48,264 nucleotides of DNA from CAZQYB01 sp964582985 (GCA_964582985.1 CAZOUM010000017.1:1-48264); one strand, 5' to 3'; positions 21,344 through 30,159 are shown, counted from the first letter of the stretch. Numbers and translations are program-made. The notes: generated from the letters alone by a model not told the origin.

Positions 21344-23899
21344 TTACTCGGTATTCAGGGCGATTTTTAGGACATCGCTGGTATTTTTGACGAATTCGAA
21401 TTTGAGGCCTTTTTTTGCTTCTTTGGGCACTTCGGGGATGTCTTTTTTGTTTCGCGCGGGCAGGATTACGGTCTTTATTCCGGCCTGTTTTGCGGCGAGG
21501 ATTTTTTCCTTCAGGCCGCCAACGGGCAAAACCAGGCCGCGTAAGGTTATCTCGCCGGTCATTGCCACATCCGGCCGGATTGGTTTGCCAAGAAGCAGGC
21601 TGACCAGGGACGTGAACATTGCGACTCCGGCACTTGGGCCGTCTTTGGGGATTGCTCCTGCGGGCACGTGGATGTGATAGTCGAATTTTTTGAATTTGCT
21701 GGCGTCGATTTTCAGCTTTTTAGCGTTTGCCTTGACTATAGAAAAAGCGGCTTGGGCGCTTTCCTTCATAACATCGCCGATCTGGCCTGTTAGCTGCAGT
21801 TGTCCTTTGCCGGGCATAGATGCGGATTCGATAAAGAGCAGCTCACCGCCGACCGGAGTAAAGGCCAGTGCGGTTGCAACGCCCGGTATTCCGGTTCGCA
21901 AGGCAAGTTCGGATTCGAATTGTGTGGGGCCTAAGATTTTTGCCAACTCCTTTTTGCCGATGGTTGCTCTTTTCTTTTTGGCCTTGGCAATTTCGGTCGC
22001 AACTGCCCTGCAGACGGCTGCTATATTTCTTTCGAGATTTCGCACGCCTGCTTCACGGGTATAGCTTTGGATTATCGCAATTAAGGCCTCATCTTTTATG
22101 GTCAGGACGTTCTTGCTCAGGCCGTGCTCTTTGAGCTGCCTGGGGACGAGATATTTTTTGGCGATATTAAGCTTTTCTGTCTTGGTATAGCCGGGCAGCT
22201 CTATGACTTCCATCCTGTCATGCAGTGCCGGCGGCACCGGCTCGGTATAGTTTGCAGTGCCGATGAACATCACGGTGGACAAATCAAAAGGCTCATCGAG
22301 GTAATGGTCGGTAAAGCTGAAGTTTTGTTCCGGGTCGAGCACTTCCAGCAGCGCGCTTGCGGGGTCACCTCTGAAGTCACTGCCGATTTTATCCAGCTCG
22401 TCGAGCATAAATACGGGGTTTTTGCTGCCGCACTTTCGCATCTCCTGAAGTATTCTGCCGGGTAAGGCTCCGATGTAGGTCCTTCGGTGGCCTCGGATGT
22501 CGGCCTCGTCTCTTATTCCGCCGAGCGATATGCGGATGAATTTTCTTCCCATTGTTCGTGCGATGGACCTGCCGAGCGAGGTTTTGCCGACGCCGGGCGG
22601 GCCGACAAAGCAAAGTATCGGGCTCTTACCTCTTGGGTTTAGTTTGCGGACTGCCAGAAATTCAAGGACGCGCTTCTTTACCTTGTGCAAATCGTAATGG
22701 TCCCGGTTCAGTATTCGTTCTGCCTTGTTAATATCGAGCCGGTCTTTTGTTTGGATGGACCAGGGCAGTTCGCAGACCCAGTCCAGGTACGTGCGGATAA
22801 CGCTGTATTCGGGCGAGACAGGGGGTATCTTGCTCAGCCTGTCCAGTTCACGAAAGGCCTCCTGCTCGACCTTCTTGGGCATTTTCGCTTTCTTGATATT
22901 TTTGCCGATTTGCTTTAGCTCTTCAGTTTGGTGGTCTTCTTTGCCGAGCTCTGATTGAATCGCCTTTAGCTGTTCCTGCAGGAAGTATTCTCGCTGGCTC
23001 TTGTCTATTGATTCTCTTACCCGGCCTTGAATCTTATGGCTTAACTCCAGGACTTCCAGCTGGTTGGCGAGAGCAACGGATATTTTTTCAAGTCGTCGCG
23101 CAGCGTCGAGCTCCTCAAGCAGTTGTTGTTTCTCAGGAATGCTTATGCTCAGATTCGCCGCCAGGAAGTCAGCCAGGGCCGAAGGGTTCTCGATATTCTC
23201 AAGCAGCACCGCCGCTTCCTCGGGCACGTTGGGACTTAATGTGATAACGCGATTGGCAGCCTGCCGGGCGTTGACCATAAGTGCCTTCAGTTTCTTGGTC
23301 ATCTTTACTTCTACTTCGAGAGGTTTGATTCTGGCTTTGAGATATGGTTCGGTCCGCCCCCCCCGGTAAGATGGGGTCTGCGACTGGTGGATCCTTTCTA
23401 CTATTTTGAAGCGGGCAATACAGTGCACTACGACATGAAATGAGTCCTGTGGCATTCTTATAATTTTCAGGACCGAAGCCGTTGTTCCGACCGTGTAGAT
23501 ATCGTCAAAACCCGGCGTGTCGGTTTCAGGGTCACGTTGTGTAACGAGTCCTATGACGGATTCATCCCCCGGTAAGAAGGGGTCTGCGACAGGCTTGGTA
23601 TCGGCAAGCAAACGTTTGCTTCTCTCGCGTCCGATTGCCAATGGCGTCACCATCCCTGGAAAGGGCACGGCGTTGCGAAGCGGAAGGATACCAATTACTT
23701 CCGGCACTTTAAGCTCGTGATTGTGCCCCCGGCAAGAAGGGGTCTGCGACTCGCGTGACTTCGCGTTTTCCGTATTCAGATAAGTCTCGATGTCCGCATC
23801 GTCTTCCGCGACCGTTTTAATCAACCAATTGCCGCCGGGGGGCGGCCTGCCTCGACGGGGTTCCGGCACGGCGGGCGAAATTTTTGGGCTGCTTTGCAT
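21344..23899 (-). CDS. lon: ATP-dependent Lon protease with repeat-derived insertions
   Basis: The 851-residue protein has the LonA architecture: N-terminal substrate domain with ILPLRNAVPFPGMV (about residue 70 onward), helical region, AAA+ module with Walker A GPPGVGKTS and Walker B VFMLDELDKIG, and a C-terminal protease domain with the Ser-Lys dyad in KDGPSAGVAM (Ser about 753) and GLKEKILAAKQ (Lys about 796). Lon degrades misfolded proteins and often antitoxins. The first 62 residues and two loops of the N-terminal domain carry extra sequence that relatives lack: SQTPSCRG at 51-58, VADPFLPG near 104-111 and SQTPSYRG near 173-180. Each comes from a 25-bp repeat. An inverted repeat at 23927-23949 lies just upstream of the start. 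Confidence 0.95.
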   Translation of the reverse strand: MQSSPKISPAVPEPRRGRPPPGGNWLIKTVAEDDADIETYLNTENAKSRESQTPSCRGHNHELKVPEVIGILPLRNAVPFPGMVTPLAIGRERSKRLLADTKPVADPFLPGDESVIGLVTQRDPETDTPGFDDIYTVGTTASVLKIIRMPQDSFHVVVHCIARFKIVERIHQSQTPSYRGGRTEPYLKARIKPLEVEVKMTKKLKALMVNARQAANRVITLSPNVPEEAAVLLENIENPSALADFLAANLSISIPEKQQLLEELDAARRLEKISVALANQLEVLELSHKIQGRVRESIDKSQREYFLQEQLKAIQSELGKEDHQTEELKQIGKNIKKAKMPKKVEQEAFRELDRLSKIPPVSPEYSVIRTYLDWVCELPWSIQTKDRLDINKAERILNRDHYDLHKVKKRVLEFLAVRKLNPRGKSPILCFVGPPGVGKTSLGRSIARTMGRKFIRISLGGIRDEADIRGHRRTYIGALPGRILQEMRKCGSKNPVFMLDELDKIGSDFRGDPASALLEVLDPEQNFSFTDHYLDEPFDLSTVMFIGTANYTEPVPPALHDRMEVIELPGYTKTEKLNIAKKYLVPRQLKEHGLSKNVLTIKDEALIAIIQSYTREAGVRNLERNIAAVCRAVATEIAKAKKKRATIGKKELAKILGPTQFESELALRTGIPGVATALAFTPVGGELLFIESASMPGKGQLQLTGQIGDVMKESAQAAFSIVKANAKKLKIDASKFKKFDYHIHVPAGAIPKDGPSAGVAMFTSLVSLLLGKPIRPDVAMTGEITLRGLVLPVGGLKEKILAAKQAGIKTVILPARNKKDIPEVPKEAKKGLKFEFVKNTSDVLKIALNTE
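23360..23384 (-). repeat. 25-bp in-frame repeat in lon, copy A
   Basis: Differs from copy B at one base. On the coding strand it begins GTCGCAGACCCC and ends in a run of G. It is read as SQTPSYRG at about residues 173-180, between the strand KIVERIH and TEPYLKARIKPL, where most Lon proteins have no extra residues. Its CCCC and GGGG ends can pair as a small hairpin. Confidence 0.8.
23566..23590 (-). repeat. 25-bp in-frame repeat in lon, copy B
   Basis: On the coding strand it begins GTCGCAGACCCCTTC and ends in a run of G. It is read in a different frame from copies A and C, giving VADPFLPG at about residues 104-111, between ERSKRLLADTK and SVIGLVTQRD, a loop of the N-terminal domain. Confidence 0.8.
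23726..23750 (-). repeat. 25-bp in-frame repeat in lon, copy C
   Basis: Differs from copy B at one base. It is read as SQTPSCRG at residues 51-58, in the N-terminal extension ahead of the conserved ILPLRNAVPFPG. Confidence 0.8.
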
Positions 23900-23926
23900 T
23901 TTGCCTTGTCTCTGCTTTTGTCATAT

Positions 23927-23949
23927 TTTGGTTTCTGCACCAAACCAAA
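23927..23949. promoter_or_regulatory. Inverted repeat upstream of lon
   Basis: Perfect 8-base arms TTTGGTTT (23927-23934) and AAACCAAA (23942-23949) with a 7-base spacer lie 28 to 50 bases upstream of the lon start. This could be an operator or a 5' untranslated hairpin. It is not the CIRCE element. Confidence 0.45.
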
Positions 23950-24152
23950 TGATACACGATTTGGATTAAGAACCGAAATCGAAAAAACCGATAAGTGGAG
24001 ATAGGGTTATCAACGCACGCATTGCTCTTTACCAGGCTTTTTTATATTCTTCGGACGACCGAAGTGGTAAATTTGATTAAATTCTGAAAAAAGCTGTCAG
24101 TTTTTGCGTTTCTGTTCGTCACAGTTACAGAAGCTGGGATTGGGAGCTGTTA

Positions 24153-24710
24153 TTGAACGGCCGTTCAGGGAAAAAATTGACCGCAACCTGGCGTAAAGGA
24201 GACAGGTTGGCGTATGCGGGCCTTGTCAGGGTCTACTCTGGGCGTGTCTTTGCAATTTGCCTTGGAATGCTCGGCAATATTCACGATGCCGAGGATATCG
24301 CCCAGCAGGCCTTGTTAAAAGGCTTTGCGGACATCGACCAGCTCCGCGACAGCGACCAGTTTGGGGCCTGGATTGGCCGAATTGCACGAAATCAGTGCAT
24401 TGACTTTATCCGCAGGCGAAAACGCGAGCAAAAAGCTTTTGCCAAGCGAGCAGCCGTGAGCGAGAGCAGCTCACCTGCCCCCGCGTTCCCCACGAAGCTG
24501 GGCGGCGGGGAAAAATATCCCGAGCTTGAAGATGCTTTAGCTAAGCTGCCACGAAGATACAGGCTTGCTTTGATGCTTTATTATTTTGATGGCCGCAGTA
24601 CCGAAAACATTGCCGAAGCGCTCCAGATAGGCCGGGCTGTAGTTTATGCTCGGATGAGCCGGGCGAGAAAAAGGCTGCGTAAGTTGTTAGAAACTGAGGG
24701 GCACGGATAA
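24153..24710 (+). CDS. ECF-family RNA polymerase sigma factor
   Basis: The 185-residue protein has sigma region 2 (YSGRVFAICLGMLGNIHDAEDIAQQALLKGF and WIGRIARNQCIDFIRRR) and region 4 (LAKLPRRYRLALMLYYFDGRSTENIAEAL, then a helix ending ARKRLRKLL). It directs RNA polymerase to a specific stress or envelope regulon and is probably held inactive by the product of the next gene, whose ATG overlaps the sigma stop by one base. The start is TTG at 24153 or TTG at 24177; neither is strong. Region 2 and region 4 are joined by a linker with an unusual Pro/Gly-rich stretch (SPAPAFPTKLGGG) encoded by GC-rich DNA with inverted ends. A 14-bp palindrome TGAACGGCCGTTCA sits at the first start. Confidence 0.92.
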   Translation: MNGRSGKKLTATWRKGDRLAYAGLVRVYSGRVFAICLGMLGNIHDAEDIAQQALLKGFADIDQLRDSDQFGAWIGRIARNQCIDFIRRRKREQKAFAKRAAVSESSSPAPAFPTKLGGGEKYPELEDALAKLPRRYRLALMLYYFDGRSTENIAEALQIGRAVVYARMSRARKRLRKLLETEGHG

Positions 24711-27700
24711 TGGACGATATTTGCCGGAGCATTCAGGACCAAATTCCGGAGCTTATAACGGGCGCTCTACCGCCTGAAAAAGCTGCTGAATTGCAGCGAC
24801 ATATAGACCAGTGTCCAGCCTGCAGTGAGTATCTGGGCGCTCTGCAGGCCGACGATAAATTGCTCGGCGATTTTACGGAGGGAATGCAGCCGACCGTAGC
24901 CCGCCTCGAAGACAGGGTGATAGAAGAGCTCAATCGTGAACCATCGAGCGAGAGAACCAACCTTCTTTCGATTTGGAGGACTGTCAGGAAAAGCGCCATA
25001 ACGAAGGTTGCAGCAGCGGCGGTGATAATCCTGGCGGCTGTGGTTGGGGTCAAAATGTTTACCGGTCGCGTTGGGCAGCAGCGTTGGGAAATCGCCAGGG
25101 AGGAGAAGGACATACCTTCGAGCGTTTTTGCCGAGCACAAAAAGCCTGAAGCCGCAGTTCAACCTGAAGACGTTGGTGCAAGGATGAGAAAGAGACCTGT
25201 GCTGGTTTCAGATGCGCGGCTTGAGGCCGAGCTGTGGATGGTTAGAAAAATGATTGCGGCCGGTGACGTTGATGGTTTGGTGGCAGCGCTTGAGCACGGG
25301 CCGTTTGCGAGCAGGATTTTAGCGGCGAATTATCTTGCGAAGGTCAGGGACCCCAGAGGTATTGCAGCGTTGAAAGAGTTACTGCCGGTTTATGTGAGCA
25401 GTGAACCGAACGCTGTGTTGGCGATAGGCAGCGTTGCAGAGCGAGTTGCCGATGCGAATGTAAGTTTTATGCGGGTGCCGGGGAAATTTGAAGGAGGCAA
25501 GGGTGAGGAAGCACAAGAACTTGATGGCAGGGAGGTCGCGGTTCGCCTTTACAAAGATTGGCGGGCTGAGCCGGCGGCATTTGAAAAAGTGCTCATCCGA
25601 CTTAAGGGCTCCGCGGTTAATTTCGATTTGATTAAGTTTGACTCAAATGATGTCAGGAACTCTACCGTTGTTGCGGTCTTTGGAGAAGACCAGAGGGATG
25701 TGAATGTTGCCGAGGCGATGGGCGATTGTATCTATGCCGAGCCTTACAAGAAAGGTCTCACGTTTTCCGTCGTGCCGTACGGCCGATTTGGCGACAGCGA
25801 AGGAACGGTCGTTTTTCACAACGCTTTTGATGCCAATGCTGCGGCTGAAATGCCGGATTGGAATTTCGGCAGGGGCAAGCCGGTTGCTATTGGCAAGCCT
25901 ATTCCGGAGGCGGAGGTCGAAATCTTTCTGCGAGCGTATAGAGGACCGCGAGGACCGCGGATACAAGTGGGCAGGTATATGCTTGATGAACAAGGTTCGT
26001 TGCCGGTGCCCTGTACGCGAGGGAGTCTAAACTGGTTTGAATTTATTGTTTCACATCCGGACTACGGCACCGCTTGGGTGGGCTATCGCGTACACGAATC
26101 GGTGAGGATTATTTCCCTACCTTTGGTGCGCAGAGACTCGGTAGCTGGTCAGCGTGCTATTTGGGGAACTATTGTAGACCCACAAGGCAATCCTGTGGCG
26201 GGGGCAATAGTTGAGTGCAGCAGCGTGCGTACGCTCGGTGAGGGCTTGATCGGTGCGATGAATGGAAGCTGCAAGGTGGTCAGCGATGCGAACGGGTTTT
26301 TCACTTTTTATATGCCTAATAGAAAGCGTCGTGACGACCGAGGGCTTCTGATTCCACCGAAATCGAGATACCACGTGAAGATTGAGGCCCCCAAAGAGCT
26401 GGAGCTGGTGCCGTACGTTGGTGGAATTATGAACGGCCAGGAAACTTTGATTACTATGGAGCGAGCTGGTTACTTCCACACATTCGTTTTTGAGGATGGA
26501 ACCGGGCAAATTACTGACCCCAGTCGGTTGAAGACTATCAACCTCGTTATCGACCAGGAGGAAGGCAGCAGGCTTAACTTTGGATATGACGATTGGAAAA
26601 ACGGCGGGATGTTTCCGCTGGGAACATATCAGGCAGCGATGGATTACAGCATGGGCGCTCAATTTGAGCCGTTGGAAGTTAATGAGGCAAGTCCGGAGGA
26701 GCTGATTTTCAAACTTCAGGAGAGTATTATTTATCACGGGCGAGTTGTTGAGGCATTTACCGACGAACCGATGCAGGGGGCCTTTGTGATTGGTATGTGT
26801 GGCACCAAAGAGGGAAACCTTTCACGCATTACAAGCGAGCAGTGGGAAGTCCTACATGAGCTTCCAAACGACCCTTGCGCTGGTGATAAGGCTCTCAAGC
26901 CCATTGACAGAATCTACGAGTTTAGCAAAGCTGTCAGGACCGATGAGGATGGACGGTTTGAAATGAGCTTTCGGCCTGGTGGCAAACTTTATGGATTTGT
27001 GGCTTTTGAAGAAGATTACCTGGGCGTTATGCATCGCAAGCACGCTTTGGAGCCGGACGAGAACAGGCGGGTTGAAGTGCCGGTGATTAAATTGTATCCC
27101 GCGGCAAAGGTTATCATCGAGCCGCGTGTTGAAGGCGAGCATATTTCTATCTGGCCTCGCTGGCTCATCAACAAAGAGGATAATCCGGCCTGGGTGAAAG
27201 AGTTTCTGGCCACTGACGATAGAAGTGAGAGGCTTTTTACATACGACAACTGGCTTAAGCAGAATGAGGTCCAGAGCTTTCATATTCCAGCTGGATTAAA
27301 TCTGCGGATAAAACTCGCCACGCCGTACGACCGCCAATGGTGTCCCATCGACATTGACGAGACCATAAACTTGCAGCAGGGCGAGACTTACGATTTGGGC
27401 AGGCATACATTTGACAAGGCCCTTAAGGTTTCTGTAAAAGTGGTCAATTCCGCAGGTGAGTCTGTTGAAGGTGTTCCAGTCAGTAATAAGTCAGGTGATA
27501 GATACGCGGACGGGGTTCATAATACTGATGAGAGGGGCATAGCTCGATTTAACGTGCCTGCCTATTCCAGCGGTGAGTTTGGTGTGATGTATGATGACGA
27601 TGACGTCTATTTGCGGAAAACCATACCTTACGAAATAGCCGGTCCGGAAGATGCCAACAGCGTTTACACTCTCCAAATCTCAGATGAAATGCTCTATCAT

Positions 27701-27712
27701 CTCTTTAAATAA
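24710..27712 (+). CDS. Large membrane-anchored anti-sigma factor with carboxypeptidase-regulatory-like domains
   Basis: The 1000-residue protein begins with a zinc-binding anti-sigma domain (zf-HC2 type: Cys5, then His31-x3-Cys35-x2-Cys38 in HIDQCPAC). A single membrane segment follows at about residues 96-117, then a very long exported part. This includes a HEAT-like segment (about 170-230), a carboxypeptidase-regulatory-like beta domain beginning IWGTIVDPQGNPVAGAIVE (about 482-560) and a similar domain near the end (LKVSVKVVNSAGESVEGVPV, about 903-990). The cytoplasmic part should bind the ECF sigma factor encoded upstream; the external part may sense a ligand or carbohydrate. Overlap of the two genes by one base ensures coupled synthesis. 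Typical anti-sigma factors are about a quarter of this length. Confidence 0.85.
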   Translation: MDDICRSIQDQIPELITGALPPEKAAELQRHIDQCPACSEYLGALQADDKLLGDFTEGMQPTVARLEDRVIEELNREPSSERTNLLSIWRTVRKSAITKVAAAAVIILAAVVGVKMFTGRVGQQRWEIAREEKDIPSSVFAEHKKPEAAVQPEDVGARMRKRPVLVSDARLEAELWMVRKMIAAGDVDGLVAALEHGPFASRILAANYLAKVRDPRGIAALKELLPVYVSSEPNAVLAIGSVAERVADANVSFMRVPGKFEGGKGEEAQELDGREVAVRLYKDWRAEPAAFEKVLIRLKGSAVNFDLIKFDSNDVRNSTVVAVFGEDQRDVNVAEAMGDCIYAEPYKKGLTFSVVPYGRFGDSEGTVVFHNAFDANAAAEMPDWNFGRGKPVAIGKPIPEAEVEIFLRAYRGPRGPRIQVGRYMLDEQGSLPVPCTRGSLNWFEFIVSHPDYGTAWVGYRVHESVRIISLPLVRRDSVAGQRAIWGTIVDPQGNPVAGAIVECSSVRTLGEGLIGAMNGSCKVVSDANGFFTFYMPNRKRRDDRGLLIPPKSRYHVKIEAPKELELVPYVGGIMNGQETLITMERAGYFHTFVFEDGTGQITDPSRLKTINLVIDQEEGSRLNFGYDDWKNGGMFPLGTYQAAMDYSMGAQFEPLEVNEASPEELIFKLQESIIYHGRVVEAFTDEPMQGAFVIGMCGTKEGNLSRITSEQWEVLHELPNDPCAGDKALKPIDRIYEFSKAVRTDEDGRFEMSFRPGGKLYGFVAFEEDYLGVMHRKHALEPDENRRVEVPVIKLYPAAKVIIEPRVEGEHISIWPRWLINKEDNPAWVKEFLATDDRSERLFTYDNWLKQNEVQSFHIPAGLNLRIKLATPYDRQWCPIDIDETINLQQGETYDLGRHTFDKALKVSVKVVNSAGESVEGVPVSNKSGDRYADGVHNTDERGIARFNVPAYSSGEFGVMYDDDDVYLRKTIPYEIAGPEDANSVYTLQISDEMLYHLFK

Positions 27713-27795
27713 TAATGCTGCATTGAACCCTTAGCGGTTGGACCTATTGACCTTTGAATATTAAATGGAACGCTACTGTGCAAACAAAGAAAAGA

Positions 27796-27869
27796 TGTCA
27801 TTCCCGCGAAAGCGGGAATCCAGCCATTTTACCAGCGTTTTCTGGACTCCCGCCTGCGCAGGAGTGACA
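27796..27869. repeat. REP-like palindromic repeat in the gap before the second sigma gene
   Basis: The 74-base element has outer ends TGTCA and TGACA and two internal hairpins, TTCCCGCGAAAGCGGGAA and CTCCCGCCTGCGCAGGAG, with CCAG/CTGG pairing between them, so it can fold as a two-armed structure. The ATTCCCGC-N-GCGGGAAT core is shared by REP and dRS3-type repeats in many bacteria. It lies in the 336-base stretch 27713-28048, where no gene is visible. Confidence 0.75.
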
Positions 27870-28035
27870 GTTTGTCTGTTCCATTACTTATTCAAACATC
27901 AATAAATACCATTTTTCATCGGCTATTTTTGCGTGCTTTCGCCGGTAAAATCGGTTTTTTTGCTTGCAATGTGAAATCCGGCGGAAAAAGCTTTTTCTTT
28001 AAACCCAAATGGCCGTTCAAGTTGTTATATTAGTG

Positions 28036-28047
28036 ACAAACGTTTGT
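28036..28047. promoter_or_regulatory. 12-bp perfect palindrome upstream of the second ECF sigma gene
   Basis: ACAAACGTTTGT is its own reverse complement and lies 26 bases before the preferred ATG of the sigma gene. It is a candidate operator site. A GGCCGTTCA motif at 28011-28019 also occurs at 24159-24167 at the start of the first sigma gene, but a 9-base match is weak evidence. Confidence 0.4.
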
Positions 28048-28072
28048 TTTGGGACTAATCAGGCGGGCCCGG

Positions 28073-28609
28073 ATGGAAGACAAGCTGCTTGTTTTAAGAT
28101 GTAAGCGCGGGGATGGTGATGCTCTGCGTCGTATCTATGAAAAGTACAAACGTGATTTGCTGATTTTGGCCGTTGCTCTCTTAAAAGATGTAAGTGCTGC
28201 TGAAGATGTCGTGCATGATGTTTTTGTTTCCTTTGTGCAGGGGCTGGGGAAGTTTCGGCTCACGGGCAGTCTGAAGGGTTATTTGGCTACCTGTGTTGCG
28301 AATCGAGCTCGCAACGCAAGCAAAGCGAAGCGCCACCAGAGTGTTAGCTTAGAAGAAGTACAACCAGTCAGTTCAGGTTTAAACAACCCGCATCAGTCGG
28401 TTGTATGCAATGAAGAATTGCGGCAGTTGAGTTTGGCAACGGCCGAGCTTCCGTATGAGCAGCGGGAAGTTATAATGCTGCACTTGCAGTGTGGGCTGAG
28501 CTTAAAGGCGATCGCTAATTTGCAGGGAATTTCGGTCAATACAGTCAAGAGCCGGTATCGGTATGGGCTCGACAAACTGCGGGCATTTTTTGATGAGGCG
28601 GAAAAATGA
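28073..28609 (+). CDS. ECF-family RNA polymerase sigma factor (second module)
   Basis: From ATG at 28073 the protein has 178 residues. Sigma region 2 is LLRIYEKYKRDLLILAV-like (RRIYEKYKRDLLILAVALL, SAAEDVVHDVFVSFVQGL, GYLATCVANRARNAS) and region 4 is LATAELPYEQREVIMLHLQ with AIANLQGISVNTVKSRYRYG, a complete helix-turn-helix. An upstream TTG at 28049 is a possible alternative start. The stop overlaps the next gene by four bases (ATGA), which encodes a membrane-anchored partner. This arrangement parallels the first ECF module, but the two sigma proteins are not close copies. The second sigma lacks the Pro/Gly-rich linker found in the first. Confidence 0.92.
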   Translation: MEDKLLVLRCKRGDGDALRRIYEKYKRDLLILAVALLKDVSAAEDVVHDVFVSFVQGLGKFRLTGSLKGYLATCVANRARNASKAKRHQSVSLEEVQPVSSGLNNPHQSVVCNEELRQLSLATAELPYEQREVIMLHLQCGLSLKAIANLQGISVNTVKSRYRYGLDKLRAFFDEAEK

Positions 28610-30159
28610 AGCCGGAAGAGAACATAAGAAGATTGGTTGGAAGGTCGGATGTCGCAACCGGTTCGGAAGTGGACAGGAGAATTCTTGTCGGTGCATTGGA
28701 AGACCTCGAGAAATTAAGGCAGACGAAATTAGCCGGTGGCCGGCCGAATGTTTGGAGAACGATTATGAGAAGCAGAATAACGAAACTCGCCGCGGCGGCG
28801 GTGATAATTATTGCGGTGCTTATAGGCATGTATCAGTTCGGCGGTTCTATCGATGGAGCAAGCGTAGTTTGGGGACAGGTTGCGGAAAGAGTTGGAAGAA
28901 TTCCCGTGGTTGTGTATCGACGGACAGTTATCCAACCACAAGGAGGGCTTGGTTCAGCGATAGATAGACAGGTAGTGTATCTATCGTCAGAGTATGGAAT
29001 CAGAAAAGATGAATATCATGGTGGTGGTTTATCATGTCGCGATGAGGTCAGTATAGATACATCAGACCACAAAATCAGAGTGCATAAGTTCGATTTTGGT
29101 GAGCGGCCGGGTAGCGCAGCAAGGGTAGAAATAAAGGATAGTACACAGTCACCTAAACAGGGAATCGAAATAGATGAGTACTTTAAGCTTTGGCTGGAGA
29201 AACAGAGCGCCGAGAGAGGAAAACGAGGCAAAAACTCGGAGGATTGGCTGAAGTCAAGTTGGTATATATTTCCTGCTGAGAATATATGGTTTATTGTTCG
29301 CCATCCCTTGTCCCCGAAACACAGGGGGTATTGTTTCTGTAAGCTGCTGGCTGATGAGAAGATACCGCAGTGGTACGAAGGTATGGATGCCAGGGAGTGG
29401 ATAAAGCAGGCTTTATCACTGGATTATAAGGAACTCGGGCGCGACAATATCGATGGGATTGAGGTTGAGGGCGTTGAGATTAGAGGCCGCAACCTTGGAA
29501 TACCACCACTTCCACGGCGCAACGATGAAATGGTGGTACGTTTTTGGGTTGACATCGAAACAGATTTACCAGTGCGATATGAGGCTGTGGTATTTTCCGA
29601 GCCGTTAGGCGATTGGGCGATAGTCGCGGACCAATTTCAATGGCACGAAGAGGTCGACCCCAGTATTTTTGAGCCAAACTTGCCTGGTGACTATTTCTTA
29701 GCCAGCGTCACCGTTCCGAAAGACGGACAAAAAGTAACTATTAAAGAAGGAGCGGAATTACTTGATGGATTGAGATTGTTCGCCGAGCTTACAGATGGGA
29801 GATACCCAAGTTCAATGCCGGTCGCTATTGTTGAAGGCTGCAAAGCATTCACTAAAAAGCATGGTGGTCAAACAGAGGAGCTAAGTGAAAAACGACTGGA
29901 AATCGTGGAGACCCTCGCATCATCAGCTTTGTTTCATGGCAAGCTGGTAAACTCACCAAAGTATGTGGCTGGTAAACCTGTAGGAAAGGACAACGACGTT
30001 GCGTACTATGGTGATAGAGTTCGGGCTGAGGATGCCGATTCAGTTCTGATGCGATGGAAGATTTTTGACAATGAGTACAGAGTCGTTTTTGGCGACTTGA
30101 CTGCCAAAAATGTTAGTGCCAAGGACCTGGCTAAGCTCGAAAGTCTGCCTTTGGAATAG
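28606..30159 (+). CDS. Membrane-anchored putative anti-sigma factor with LolA-like exported domain
   Basis: The 517-residue protein has a 55-residue cytoplasmic part (MKPEENIRRLVGRSDVATG, ILVGALEDLEKL) without a zinc-finger, a membrane segment at about residues 58-76 (ITKLAAAAVIIIAVLIGMY) and a long exported part. Residues about 80-370 resemble the lipoprotein-carrier/sigma-E-regulator fold (FWVDIETDLPVRYEAVVF, WHEEVDPSIFEPNLPGDYF). The remainder is unassigned. The ATGA overlap with the ECF sigma gene and the membrane topology argue for an anti-sigma role, which is inference; no known sigma-binding motif is visible. The membrane segment is very similar to that of the protein at 24710-27712, a style common in Sedimentisphaerales-type planctomycetes. 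A terminator follows. Confidence 0.78.
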   Translation: MKPEENIRRLVGRSDVATGSEVDRRILVGALEDLEKLRQTKLAGGRPNVWRTIMRSRITKLAAAAVIIIAVLIGMYQFGGSIDGASVVWGQVAERVGRIPVVVYRRTVIQPQGGLGSAIDRQVVYLSSEYGIRKDEYHGGGLSCRDEVSIDTSDHKIRVHKFDFGERPGSAARVEIKDSTQSPKQGIEIDEYFKLWLEKQSAERGKRGKNSEDWLKSSWYIFPAENIWFIVRHPLSPKHRGYCFCKLLADEKIPQWYEGMDAREWIKQALSLDYKELGRDNIDGIEVEGVEIRGRNLGIPPLPRRNDEMVVRFWVDIETDLPVRYEAVVFSEPLGDWAIVADQFQWHEEVDPSIFEPNLPGDYFLASVTVPKDGQKVTIKEGAELLDGLRLFAELTDGRYPSSMPVAIVEGCKAFTKKHGGQTEELSEKRLEIVETLASSALFHGKLVNSPKYVAGKPVGKDNDVAYYGDRVRAEDADSVLMRWKIFDNEYRVVFGDLTAKNVSAKDLAKLESLPLE

